Source: Paenibacillus sinensis (GTDB taxonomy: Bacteria; Bacillota; Bacilli; Paenibacillales; Paenibacillaceae). Taken from it: a stretch of DNA of 51,954 nt. Below are positions 26,247 to 34,102 of this stretch, piece after piece. Within the stretch, counting starts at the first letter, position 1; each line of letters starts with the position of its first letter. The stretch lies in NCBI RefSeq assembly GCF_019904155.1, contig NZ_JAHCMB010000013.1, positions 46,375 to 98,328 on the forward strand, written 5' to 3'. The notes below the pieces were generated by a model. That model ran no database searches, had not been told where the DNA came from, and saw only the letters and a program-made list of their open reading frames with translations. Made by a program: the position numbers and the translations under genes.

Positions 26247-27236
26247 ATGACACCGGACCTGAGTTCATTTCACACTTTACGAAGAAACACCCTGCTTGGT
26301 CTGGCGGTGGCGCTTGGAACAATCGGCAGCGCTGAAATCGCGGCTGTTACCGTCTCGGCAGAAGCGGCAGCGCCCGCGGCAACCGCATCGGCAGATCAGA
26401 GTCTGGCTGTGTATAATCAATTCGAGCGCTATCTGACAAATGCGGCGAAGACGCCTTCCAGTCTGATTCAGGCCCGTAATTATCTGCTGAACCATATTAA
26501 ACAAACGGATTCCTGGCGGGCTACGGTGATGGTGCTGCATCTGGAAAATGTGCAAAAAACGCGTCTGGACACATTTAGCGAGAAGATCTATCCGGAGCGG
26601 GTGCAGCAGATTCTTGATGCCGCTTACCGGAAAGGCGGAATCGGAAAAGGCCTGACCTATACCTCCCTGATGAACCAGGTAACGGATTCTTCCGTTAAGG
26701 CCCTGCTGACCGAACTCTTTGGTTACGGCTATAAGCTGGAGACAAGCGAGGGGATGTATTATCCCGTCATGAACTATGAAGGCTTCAAACCGTTCAAGGC
26801 ACATATCGGCAAGGATATCGCAGCATATATCGACTTGATGGCGGCCGAGAGCAATAGACCGGCGCTCTCTGACGCGGCCATCGTGATCACCTGGGACGAG
26901 CTCATCGGTCGTGGCCTGGTTATGGAGAAGTTCGTGAGCCAGTATCCTTTCTCCAACCGGAACGCCGCAGTCAAAGACCTGCTTAAGCTTCGGAGCCTGT
27001 TTATCTTCTACGGGGCAAGCAACACACCGGCTTATTCATATGGCGCAAGCGGCGAGCCTACCCAGATTGATCCCAAGCTTAAGCAGGCTTATGAGGATGC
27101 CGTGTCTGACGGAACCGGCGGCAGCCAAATCCTGAATGATATCCAGACATTACTGGGCATACTGGATAAAAATGGAGGAATATGGAATGCGGATGTCGAA
27201 GCTTTCCTGAGGAAATATCAACAGCCGACGGGTTGA
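26247..27236 (+). CDS. Uncharacterised secreted protein
   Basis: I do not recognise this 329-residue protein. It has a Sec-type signal peptide (basic HTLRRN, hydrophobic LLGLAVALGTIGSAEIAAVTV, cleavage after AEA near residue 40) and an otherwise helical, soluble-looking body without Cys, rich in Tyr, Lys and Ala. No catalytic motif is evident. The stop lies 26 bases before the probable start of the VanX-like secreted dipeptidase, so the two may be co-expressed. Confidence 0.7.
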   Translation: MTPDLSSFHTLRRNTLLGLAVALGTIGSAEIAAVTVSAEAAAPAATASADQSLAVYNQFERYLTNAAKTPSSLIQARNYLLNHIKQTDSWRATVMVLHLENVQKTRLDTFSEKIYPERVQQILDAAYRKGGIGKGLTYTSLMNQVTDSSVKALLTELFGYGYKLETSEGMYYPVMNYEGFKPFKAHIGKDIAAYIDLMAAESNRPALSDAAIVITWDELIGRGLVMEKFVSQYPFSNRNAAVKDLLKLRSLFIFYGASNTPAYSYGASGEPTQIDPKLKQAYEDAVSDGTGGSQILNDIQTLLGILDKNGGIWNADVEAFLRKYQQPTG

Positions 27237-27262
27237 GTTCCTTCCGGGAAGGGGATATCGTT

Positions 27263-28069
27263 GTGCGGAGCAGAGGGTACGAAAAGCGTGTCAGGAACGT
27301 AGCATGCGTAAGTTATGTTAGCTGCGGATTGAGCAGGTTACGCGTACTATTCGCAGTGCTTCTTCTGTTGATTGCGGCAGGGGCGCCGCTTGAAGGCGTT
27401 TTGGGTGTTGCAGAGGCTCATGCCGCCACAACCATTGTCAAACCGGCCAAGCAATACCCGTTCCCCAAAGGATTCGTCTATGTAGACGAAGTGGTCAAGG
27501 CTGCAAGATTCGATATCCGCTACTACGGCGAGAATAATTTCGTGGGCCGGCGTATTGCCGGGTACGAAGCGCCCTACGCGATTCTGACCAGACAGGCGGC
27601 GGATGCGCTGAAGATGGTGAGCGACGGACTAGCGCCCATGGGCTATGGCATTAAGATTTATGACGCATATCGCCCGCAGAAGGCGGTAAATGATTTTATC
27701 GCCTGGTCCCAGGATGCCTCGGACATCAAAATGAAGCAGCAGTATTATCCGCGGCTGGATAAAAGGAATTTGTTCAAGCTGGGCTTCATCGCCAGAAAGT
27801 CGGGGCACAGCAGGGGGAGCACCGTCGATATCACGCTCGTTCATCTTCGTACGGGAACGCTTGTTGATATGGGCGGCCCGCATGACTTCTTCGGCAAACT
27901 TTCCTACTACGATTCCCCGCAGCTGACGAAGGTGCAGAAACAAAACCGGAAACTGCTTAAAGACGCCATGGAACAAGCGGGCTTCAAGGCTTACAGCAAG
28001 GAATGGTGGCATTTTACACTTGCAAAGGAGCCGTATCCCCATACGTATTTTAACTTTGATGTAAAATAA
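27263..28069 (+). CDS. Secreted D-alanyl-D-alanine dipeptidase, VanX-like (M15D)
   Basis: 268 residues: an N-terminal signal (LRVLFAVLLLLIAAGAPLEGV, cleavage near AHAA) and a VanX-type zinc peptidase domain with the YDAYRPQ Arg (137), SGHSRGSTVDITL (zinc His182 and Asp189) and EWWHF (catalytic Glu247, zinc His250). VanX cleaves D-Ala-D-Ala dipeptide; here the signal peptide puts it outside the membrane, suggesting cell-wall peptide recycling rather than cytoplasmic glycopeptide resistance. GTG 27263 follows AAGGGG; ATG 27182 overlaps the previous gene and is too close to its Shine-Dalgarno. Start moderately uncertain. Confidence 0.85.
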   Translation: MRSRGYEKRVRNVACVSYVSCGLSRLRVLFAVLLLLIAAGAPLEGVLGVAEAHAATTIVKPAKQYPFPKGFVYVDEVVKAARFDIRYYGENNFVGRRIAGYEAPYAILTRQAADALKMVSDGLAPMGYGIKIYDAYRPQKAVNDFIAWSQDASDIKMKQQYYPRLDKRNLFKLGFIARKSGHSRGSTVDITLVHLRTGTLVDMGGPHDFFGKLSYYDSPQLTKVQKQNRKLLKDAMEQAGFKAYSKEWWHFTLAKEPYPHTYFNFDVK

Positions 28070-28071
28070 TC

Positions 28072-28112
28072 AAAAGGCTCCATTCCCGCTATAAGCGGGA
28101 GCGGAGCCTTTT
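28072..28112. terminator. Bidirectional terminator
   Basis: AAAAGGCTCC (28072-28081) pairs with GGAGCCTTTT (28103-28112), extended inside by CCCGC/GCGGG. The A/T flanks serve both the VanX-like gene and the convergent DUF1657 gene. Confidence 0.85.
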
Positions 28113-28127
28113 GGCTGGATGGCGGTA

Positions 28128-28334
28128 TCAGAACCCTCTGTACTGCGGCTCTTCCTTCTCCAGTTGCTGAATGCGGCTTTCCACCTGCTGCACGATCTGC
28201 TGAGTCTGCTGTGCGGCGTTGGTGAACAGCGTCTTGGCATCCTGATTTTGAGTGGACAGCGCAAAGGACTCCAGACTGGCCTGGGCGCTCTTGAGCGAGG
28301 ACATGCAGGTTTTAACTTGGGAAGCTACGGTCAC
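28128..28334 (-). CDS. DUF1657 small protein (spoVA-associated family)
   Basis: 68-residue all-helical protein: VASQVKTCMSSLKSAQASLE, then SFALSTQNQDAKTLF and a Gln-rich amphipathic helix, matching DUF1657. In other Bacilli DUF1657 genes accompany spoVAC-D-E and yetF genes, including the mobile spoVA2mob operon linked to spore heat resistance. GTG 28334 follows AGGAGGG. It is divergent from a YetF protein whose C terminus is homologous to it, and is preceded by a forespore-type promoter. Confidence 0.85.
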   Translation of the reverse strand: MTVASQVKTCMSSLKSAQASLESFALSTQNQDAKTLFTNAAQQTQQIVQQVESRIQQLEKEEPQYRGF

Positions 28335-28377
28335 GTCGAATACCCTCCTGTTGAATATGAATTTGGAACTGCCCTGC

Positions 28378-28407
28378 TAATATGATCCGCCTCGTACTCA
28401 ATTATTC
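28378..28407 (-). promoter_or_regulatory. Forespore (sigma-G-type) promoter of the DUF1657 gene
   Basis: On the minus strand, GAATA (28407-28403), an 18-base spacer and CATATTA (28384-28378) match the sigma-G consensus as I recall it, GHATR-N18-CATnHTA, at every fixed position. The start would be near 28371, leaving a 37-base leader. Confidence 0.65.
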
Positions 28408-28461
28408 GGATTAATGATCGTTTACCATTTCTTAACATCTCAGAGAATGGATACAGGCGCC

Positions 28462-28491
28462 GGATATTTCAGTGATCGTTCAGAAATACTA
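28462..28491 (+). promoter_or_regulatory. Possible forespore promoter of the yetF-like gene
   Basis: GGATA (28462-28466), exactly 18 bases, then AATACTA (28485-28491): one mismatch in each element from the sigma-G consensus. It is weaker than the divergent site but correctly spaced. Confidence 0.4.
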
Positions 28492-28532
28492 AAACCTGCT
28501 GATTCGATTTTGACAACAAGGAGGAGACCGAG

Positions 28533-29393
28533 ATGCCGACCTGGCTGGAAGTGATTGTACGAACCTTAATTGCCATCGTGATCCTGTTTCTGCTGACCAA
28601 GCTGCTGGGGAAACGTCAGTTCTCACAGCTTTCTTTTTTTGAATACATTACAGGGATTACAATCGGTAGCATCGCCGCCACCATTTCACTTGAAACGGAC
28701 CGGAATTGGCACCTGGGGATCATTGCACTGCTCGTCTGGGTCACTGTATCCTTTAGCATCGAGTTCGTCCAGCTGAAGAGCAAGAAGGCAAGAGATTTTC
28801 TGGATTTCAAGGCTACCGTGCTTGTCAAGGACGGTCAGATCCAGGAGGCGAATTTGAAGAAGGAGCGCCTTACCTCGGATGAGCTTCTCGTGCAGCTCCG
28901 GTCCAAGAATGTCTTCAAAATCGCCGATGTGGAGTTCGCCATTCTCGAGCCCAACGGAGAGATCAATGTGCTGGTGAAGCGCGAGAGTCAGCCGCTTACG
29001 CCGAAATCGCTCGGAGTCAAGGTCGCGCCCGAAATGGCGGCCCAGGCGGTTATTATGGACGGCAAACTCATTCCCGAAGGGCTCGATTCGATCAAGAAGA
29101 CCCCGGAATGGCTGATGAATGAGCTGGAGAAGCAGGAACTGAATGTCCACGATGTATTCCTGGGGCAGGTTGATGCTTTCGGTGAGCTGACAGTAGATTT
29201 GTATGCCGACAAGGCGCAGGTTCAGCAGCCGCAGCAGAAGCCAGAGCTGTACGCCTTGCTTAAGAAATGTGAAGCCGATCTGGAAATGTTCGGTCTCTCC
29301 ACGACGGACAAGGATGCCAAGAAGCTGTATGAACAATGCTCAGCCGAGCTTATGAAGGTCATTCAGGAGATCAAGCCGCTGCTGGTTACGTGA
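28533..29393 (+). CDS. YetF-like DUF421 membrane protein fused to a DUF1657-like domain
   Basis: 286 residues: three N-terminal TM segments with the DUF421 motif LLGKRQFSQLSFFEYITGITIGSIA, a cytoplasmic DUF421 beta domain (KATVLVKDGQI, EPNGEINVLVKR), a linker ending in PQQKPE, and a C-terminal helical segment (about 240-286) whose ADLEMFGLSTTDKDAKKLY aligns with ASLESFALSTQNQDAKTLF of the neighbouring DUF1657 protein. DUF421 proteins are found in the spore inner membrane and in spoVA2mob operons. AAGGAGGAG precedes ATG 28533. The fusion supports a physical partnership between the two families. Confidence 0.85.
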   Translation: MPTWLEVIVRTLIAIVILFLLTKLLGKRQFSQLSFFEYITGITIGSIAATISLETDRNWHLGIIALLVWVTVSFSIEFVQLKSKKARDFLDFKATVLVKDGQIQEANLKKERLTSDELLVQLRSKNVFKIADVEFAILEPNGEINVLVKRESQPLTPKSLGVKVAPEMAAQAVIMDGKLIPEGLDSIKKTPEWLMNELEKQELNVHDVFLGQVDAFGELTVDLYADKAQVQQPQQKPELYALLKKCEADLEMFGLSTTDKDAKKLYEQCSAELMKVIQEIKPLLVT

Positions 29394-29451
29394 GTGAGTC
29401 GCGGCTCTGCTGTAGGGACAAGGTTCGGAGCGGAATAACCCGCCGCAACGT

Positions 29452-29778
29452 CTACAGCAGCATCCGCAGAATCATCGCGCAGACGATGCCGGTGATAACC
29501 GCACCGAGCAGGCTTCGGGTTTTGGCGGCGACCCAGAATGCGGGCAGCGCCGCCCAGAGCCCGGTATTCCGGGATAGAGGAATCAGGCTGCCATCCTGTA
29601 CGAGCAGCTCCTGGGCGACAAGGGCCGCCATAATCGATACCGGCACATAATGGAGCCAGCGAAGGCCCCAATCGGGAAGCCTGAAACGGCTCAGCACCAT
29701 AAGCGGCAGAACGCGGGGAATGAATGTGACCGCCGCAGCCCCCACAATAACGATCAGTACATAGCTCCTTACTTCCAT
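29452..29778 (-). CDS. azlD: AzlD-family branched-chain amino acid transport subunit
   Basis: 108-residue, four-TM protein of the AzlD/YgaH family: VTFIPRVLPLMVLSRFRLPDWGLRWLHYVPVSIMAALVAQELL. It forms a two-subunit exporter with AzlC and overlaps its gene by 10 bases, so translation is coupled. Confidence 0.9.
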   Translation of the reverse strand: MEVRSYVLIVIVGAAAVTFIPRVLPLMVLSRFRLPDWGLRWLHYVPVSIMAALVAQELLVQDGSLIPLSRNTGLWAALPAFWVAAKTRSLLGAVITGIVCAMILRMLL

Positions 29779-30503
29779 CGTTCCACCACCATTCCGAAGG
29801 TTGAAGCGGCTATTGTGGCCGCAATAACGCCGACGCTCGGCGAAGCGATCAACGACACGCCAACGGCGATCACAGCAGCTGCCAATCCTACAGCAATATC
29901 ACGGCGGAGAGTTCTCCTGCTCAGAATCGTCAGCACCAGCAGACCGATAAACATCGCTGGCAGCGCGAAATCCAGTCCGAACCGTTCGGGATCGGAAATC
30001 CATTGTCCGAGAAAAGCGCCTGCCAGATTGGCCGCGATCCAGTTCAGATAGGCGGTAAGATTGAGCCCATGCATCCATTTCTCGCTGATATGCTTGCGGG
30101 ATGCAGCTTCGTTGATCGCTACCCCGAAGGTTTCGTCCGTCAGCAGGCTGCCGATCAGCATATTGCGCAATGGTGAAAGATGGCGGAAGTAAGGCGACAG
30201 TGCCGCGCTGAGCAGCAGGTGGCGCACATTCACGAAAAAAATAGTAACGATGATGCTCAGGGCGGAGCCGCCCAGTGCCATCATGCCCGCAGCGATGAAC
30301 TGCGCCGATCCGGCATATAAAATGGAGGACAGCAGCGCGATCTCCGCCACGCTGAGTCCTGCCGTCTTCTCGACGACGCCTGCCGCAAACCCGATGCTCA
30401 AGTAACCAAGCAGCGTCGGGAGGCAGTCTTTTACACCTCTAAGGAAGCTCTCCTGGCCGGCTTGCTCCCCGGGTGTCTCCATACCGGCAGTCTGCATATT
30501 CAT
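29769..30503 (-). CDS. azlC: AzlC-family branched-chain amino acid permease
   Basis: Large AzlC/YgaZ-type subunit of about 244 residues: LPTLLGYLSIGFAAGVV, SSILYAGSAQFIAAGM, FFVNVRHLLLSAALSPYF, LTDETFGVA, all family hallmarks. In B. subtilis azlCD exports branched-chain amino acids and the leucine analogue 4-azaleucine. ATG 30503 is 13 bases from GGAGGT; a TTG at 30515 is too close to it. The usual azlB regulator is not adjacent. Confidence 0.9.
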   Translation of the reverse strand: MNMQTAGMETPGEQAGQESFLRGVKDCLPTLLGYLSIGFAAGVVEKTAGLSVAEIALLSSILYAGSAQFIAAGMMALGGSALSIIVTIFFVNVRHLLLSAALSPYFRHLSPLRNMLIGSLLTDETFGVAINEAASRKHISEKWMHGLNLTAYLNWIAANLAGAFLGQWISDPERFGLDFALPAMFIGLLVLTILSRRTLRRDIAVGLAAAVIAVGVSLIASPSVGVIAATIAASTFGMVVERWK

Positions 30504-30639
30504 TATGTATTTCAAGACCTCCTGTCCGGATCATGCACGGGATGTCCCGTCGATATTCATTCTTCTGACCATCTTAACATGCCGGATTAAATCCGGACTA
30601 CCGGATTGGAATTGATAACATGAAATTTTCAAAAAATAC

Positions 30640-30668
30640 TTGACTAATCATTCTTAAATAAGTACTCT
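30640..30668 (+). promoter_or_regulatory. Promoter of the TetR gene with partial operator
   Basis: TTGACT (30640-30645) with a weak TACTCT (30663-30668) 17 bases on. The spacer contains TCATTCTTAA (30648-30657), which resembles half of the palindrome upstream of the SDR gene (31304-31323). Confidence 0.5.
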
Positions 30669-30692
30669 TTAATCAGAGAGGAGGCGGAGGCT

Positions 30693-31277
30693 ATGGCCAG
30701 ACCCAGAGAGTTCGACGAGGCGGCGGCATTGGATAAGGCAATGGAACTGTTCTGGACCAAGGGCTATGAGAAGACATCGGTACAGGATCTATGCCAGTAC
30801 ACCGGTGTTCATCGCGGCAGTCTGTATGATACATTCGGAGACAAGAATGAATTGTTTCTGGCGGCGCTCGACCGGTTCAGACGCAGCATATCCGGCAGAC
30901 TGTTCGTCGTGCTGGAGGAGCCTGGAGAGCCGCGTGAGAAGCTTATCCATTTCTTCGAGAAGGTGATCGACAGTTCTATGGATCAGAGCCTGGGGCGGAG
31001 AGGCTGCTTCATTGCCAACACGGCGGTTGAGTCGGCGGTGGTGGATGCCAGAATTGCCGGCCGTGTCGAAGCTGCTCTCAACGATATGGAGGAAAGATTC
31101 TACGAATTTCTGCTGAGGGCCCGGGAAGAGGGACAGCTCAAGGGAAAGCGGAATCTGAGGGAGCTGGCGCGCTTTCTGGTAGGTGTGAAGCAGGGGCTTC
31201 ACATTATGGCCAAGACAGCGCTCGACCGGAAGACGCTGGTGGACGTCTATCAGGTGGCCTTGACAGCTGTTTTTTAA
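30693..31277 (+). CDS. TetR/AcrR-family regulator
   Basis: 194 residues with MARPREFDEAAALDKAMELFWTKGYEKTSVQDL opening and HTH at about 28-50 (DLCQYTGVHRGSLYDTFGDKNELF). The C-terminal half (RRGCFIANTAVE) belongs to the common TetR_C subgroup whose ligands are often electrophiles or quaternary compounds. GAGAGGAGG precedes ATG 30693. It probably represses itself and the SDR gene 68 bases downstream. Confidence 0.9.
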   Translation: MARPREFDEAAALDKAMELFWTKGYEKTSVQDLCQYTGVHRGSLYDTFGDKNELFLAALDRFRRSISGRLFVVLEEPGEPREKLIHFFEKVIDSSMDQSLGRRGCFIANTAVESAVVDARIAGRVEAALNDMEERFYEFLLRAREEGQLKGKRNLRELARFLVGVKQGLHIMAKTALDRKTLVDVYQVALTAVF

Positions 31278-31303
31278 AGCGGAGGCCGTTTTTTTACACT
31301 CAT

Positions 31304-31323
31304 TTAAGAATGATCGTTCTTAA
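31304..31323 (+). promoter_or_regulatory. Palindromic operator upstream of the SDR gene
   Basis: TTAAGAA-TGATCG-TTCTTAA is a perfect 7-bp inverted repeat around a 6-base centre, located between the TetR stop and the SDR ribosome site. It is the likely TetR operator. Confidence 0.65.
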
Positions 31324-31345
31324 TTAAAGAAGGGAGAGGTTAAGT

Positions 31346-32059
31346 GTGAATCGCAAAATCGCATTAGTAACAGGAGCCAATCGGGGGATCGGATTTGAAA
31401 TCTCAAGACAGCTGGGAAGAGCCGGTATTACCGTTCTGATGGCGGCGCGATCCATTGAAGCTGCGGAGGATGCGGCGAAGCGTGCAGCTGAAGATCAGGA
31501 GATCGATGCCATTGGCGTGAAGCTGGATGTATCAAGCCCGGAAGATATCGCAGCCTTGGCAGAATGGATTGATACCCGCTACGGACGGCTGGACATTCTG
31601 GTTAACAATGCAGGCATTTTGAAGCGAACGGCAGGGGGAGACGCGGAGGCGTTTCGTCAGACGTTTGAAGTCAATACAGTTGCACCTTTTCAATTGACGG
31701 AATCTTTACTTCCTCTGCTTCTCCGCAGCGATGCCGGACGGATCGTGAATCAGAGCAGTGCGATCGGCTCGCTGAAGATGATGCTTAGCGACGAGACCGT
31801 TCGCAGACTCGGTGATCCGGGCTATGCGGCATCCAAGGCGGCGCTGAATATGCTAACCGTGTACTGGGCCCAGAAGCTGGAGGGCACTGCGGTCAAGGTC
31901 AACTCGGCGCATCCCGGTCTGGTCAAGACCGACATGACAGGCGATAGCGGACAGATTTCGGCGGAAGAGGGCGCCGGGACGGCGGTGAAGCTTGCACTCC
32001 TGGGACCTGACGGTCCGAGCGGAAGCTTTTTTTACAAGGATAAGGAATTGCCATGGTAA
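31346..32059 (+). CDS. Classical short-chain dehydrogenase/reductase
   Basis: 237-residue SDR: TGANRGIG cofactor loop (residues 9-16), NNAG, Ser in NQSSAIGS and YAASK catalytic pair, HPGLVKTDM. Sequence resembles carbonyl-reductase-type SDRs that use NADPH. GTG 31346 follows GGGAGAGG. It is downstream of the TetR gene and its palindrome, suggesting an aldehyde/ketone or xenobiotic response; substrate unknown. Confidence 0.88.
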   Translation: MNRKIALVTGANRGIGFEISRQLGRAGITVLMAARSIEAAEDAAKRAAEDQEIDAIGVKLDVSSPEDIAALAEWIDTRYGRLDILVNNAGILKRTAGGDAEAFRQTFEVNTVAPFQLTESLLPLLLRSDAGRIVNQSSAIGSLKMMLSDETVRRLGDPGYAASKAALNMLTVYWAQKLEGTAVKVNSAHPGLVKTDMTGDSGQISAEEGAGTAVKLALLGPDGPSGSFFYKDKELPW

Positions 32060-32068
32060 AGTTTAACG

Positions 32069-32089
32069 TTCTCCTATAAGATAGGAGAA
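32069..32089 (+). promoter_or_regulatory. Perfect 9-bp inverted repeat upstream of the MFS gene
   Basis: TTCTCCTAT-AAG-ATAGGAGAA lies between the SDR stop and the MFS start. There is no T-run, so it is more likely an operator or mRNA hairpin than a terminator. The 3' arm carries an AGGAG sequence but it is not the ribosome site. Confidence 0.55.
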
Positions 32090-32117
32090 ATCGATTTTGG
32101 GACAGGAGTGAGAAGGG

Positions 32118-33389
32118 ATGCGTACGACAGACAGAACGCCCCGCTGGTATTATGGCTGGACAGTAGTTGCAATTGTGTTTCTGGTGCTTCTCGTATCTGC
32201 GGGGATCAGCTCCATACCGAGCGTGCTGATGCTTCAGTTCGAACGCGAATTCGGATGGAGCCGTTCTGCGGTATCCGGCGCGTTATCCATCCGCATTTTT
32301 CTATACGGCTTGATGGGGCCGTTCTCCGCATCATTAATGGCCCGCTTCGGCATCCGGCGAATAATGCTTCTTACGCTTAGTCTGTTGGCCGGAAGCCTAG
32401 CGCTGACTCCATGGATGAGCGAGCTATGGCAGTTCTTCGCGCTCTGGGGCGTTGTGATCGGCCTCGCTACCGGGGCACTCGCCAATGTCCTTGGCGTTAC
32501 GGTTGCCGGACGCTGGTTCGTGAAACACCGGGGACTGGTCGTCGGCATCTTGACGGCAAGCGCAGCGACGGGCCAGCTGCTCTTTCTGCCGCTGCTTGCC
32601 GAGATTTCAGTCTCCTGGGGCTGGCGCTACTCCGTCTATACGACGATTGCCGTCTTGCTGGTCCTGATTCCGGTCGTAGCAGTATTAATGAAGGATCACC
32701 CCTATGATGTGAATCTTCCTCCGCTTGGCGAGAGCGCACCGACACCGCCGCCGGCTTTTACGGGCCGCCCTTTCACCGCGCCGCTGCTGGTGCTTAAGGA
32801 TGCAGTCAAGAGCGGCACCTTCTGGCTTCTGGCCGGTACGTTCTTCTTCTGTGGCTTCTCGACGAATGGATTGATTGGAACCCATCTGATACCCGCCTGC
32901 AGCGACTATAGCATCCCGGTTGTCACCGCCTCCGGACTGCTGGCACTCATGGGGATGTTCGATATGGTTGGCACAACGCTTTCCGGCTGGTTATCCGACC
33001 GGTTCGACAGCCGATGGCTGCTGTGCTGGTATTATGGTCTTCGCGGTTTGTCCTTGATCTTTCTCCCGAAGGCGTTAAGCGGCGGATCTACGACATTGCT
33101 CATATTCGCCGTCTTCTACGGCCTGGACTGGATTGCAACCGTGCCTCCGACCGTGAAACTGGTGGCGGAACATTTTGGCCGGGAGAAATCGGGGATGGTC
33201 TTCGGCTGGATTCTCGTCGCTCACCAGCTTGGCGCATCATCGGCTGCTTTCGGAGCCGGCGTAATGAGACAATGGCTTGGCAGCTATACCATTCCGTTCG
33301 TTATAGCGGGTCTGCTATGCTTGTTCGCTTCCCTTCTTGCCGTAAGAGTGCCCTTCTTGCGCAAATCCGCAGCAGCAGCTAACAGTTGA
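32118..33389 (+). CDS. Major facilitator superfamily transporter
   Basis: 423 residues with twelve predicted TM segments. N-terminal PRWYYGWTVVAIVFLVLLVSAGISSIPSVLM, MARFGIRRIM (motif A region) and GWLSDRFDSRWLL in the second half resemble the monocarboxylate/oxalate-formate (OFA-like) MFS branch. AGAAGG precedes ATG 32118; ATG is the first codon after the inverted repeat. Substrate unknown; possibly linked to the TetR-SDR pair. Confidence 0.85.
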   Translation: MRTTDRTPRWYYGWTVVAIVFLVLLVSAGISSIPSVLMLQFEREFGWSRSAVSGALSIRIFLYGLMGPFSASLMARFGIRRIMLLTLSLLAGSLALTPWMSELWQFFALWGVVIGLATGALANVLGVTVAGRWFVKHRGLVVGILTASAATGQLLFLPLLAEISVSWGWRYSVYTTIAVLLVLIPVVAVLMKDHPYDVNLPPLGESAPTPPPAFTGRPFTAPLLVLKDAVKSGTFWLLAGTFFFCGFSTNGLIGTHLIPACSDYSIPVVTASGLLALMGMFDMVGTTLSGWLSDRFDSRWLLCWYYGLRGLSLIFLPKALSGGSTTLLIFAVFYGLDWIATVPPTVKLVAEHFGREKSGMVFGWILVAHQLGASSAAFGAGVMRQWLGSYTIPFVIAGLLCLFASLLAVRVPFLRKSAAAANS

Positions 33390-33513
33390 TTTCTCTAGCA
33401 TTTATCTTCCCGGCGAAATTTGTCGTGTGATGTTGTTAACTGCCATCTCCACAATGTTCAGCCATAATAAAGAACATATGCAGTTAATATATGGAAAAAG
33501 GAAGCGATACGGG

Positions 33514-33924
33514 ATGATAGCGTGGAGAGAATCCTATGAAATCGGTGTAGAAGAAATAGACTGTCAGCACCGGCAGCTTCTGGTGAAGCTGAACGAATTT
33601 TTCGACGCCTGCTCGAACCAGCAAGGACGGGAGAAGATCGAAGAGACGCTCAAGTTTCTTAAAGATTATACAATTGAGCATTTCGGCAGCGAAGAAGGCT
33701 TGATGAACGGCATTCATTTTCCAGAGCTTGCGGAACACCAGAAGGAGCATGCGGATTTTGTGAAGACCGTTCTGGAGCTGGAAGAGCAGGTCAAGGCCAA
33801 AGGCGTATCTGTACTGACCACAATCAAGCTGAACCGTACGCTGACTGACTGGCTTCTGAACCATATCAACAAATGCGACAGACTGATCGGGGAATACATA
33901 GCTCAGCGCAAGCTGGAAGCCTGA
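33514..33924 (+). CDS. Bacteriohemerythrin
   Basis: 136-residue four-helix O2-binding protein with every di-iron ligand: His19, His56, Glu60, His75, His79, His117 and Asp122 (CQHRQ, HFGSEE, HQKEHADF, HINKCD). ATG 33514 has AAGGAAG 9 bases upstream; a longer frame to 33427 lacks support. It could buffer or sense oxygen or NO. Monocistronic, with its own terminator. Confidence 0.93.
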   Translation: MIAWRESYEIGVEEIDCQHRQLLVKLNEFFDACSNQQGREKIEETLKFLKDYTIEHFGSEEGLMNGIHFPELAEHQKEHADFVKTVLELEEQVKAKGVSVLTTIKLNRTLTDWLLNHINKCDRLIGEYIAQRKLEA

Positions 33925-33951
33925 TCAGACGAGATTAAACGTATAGAGAAG

Positions 33952-33977
33952 CGGCGGCCAAGGGCTGCCGTTTTTTT
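33952..33977 (+). terminator. Terminator after bacteriohemerythrin
   Basis: CGGCGGCC-AAG-GGCTGCCG (33952-33970) followed by seven T residues. Confidence 0.9.
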
Positions 33978-34102
33978 GTGCGTACGGACTTTATGCGAGA
34001 TGAGGGAAGGCTGCCGAAGAAGGCCGACCGTGATTTGACCGGAGCAAGTTGTCTCGTGTTTAATGAAAGAAGCATGAAGTTACAGGAGAGGAACGATTGA
34101 GC

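Noticed and set aside
5369..28069. VanW and VanX-like genes as a glycopeptide-resistance cluster
   Set aside because: They are about 21 kb apart, no vanR/S/H/A-type gene is present, and the VanX-like protein is secreted.
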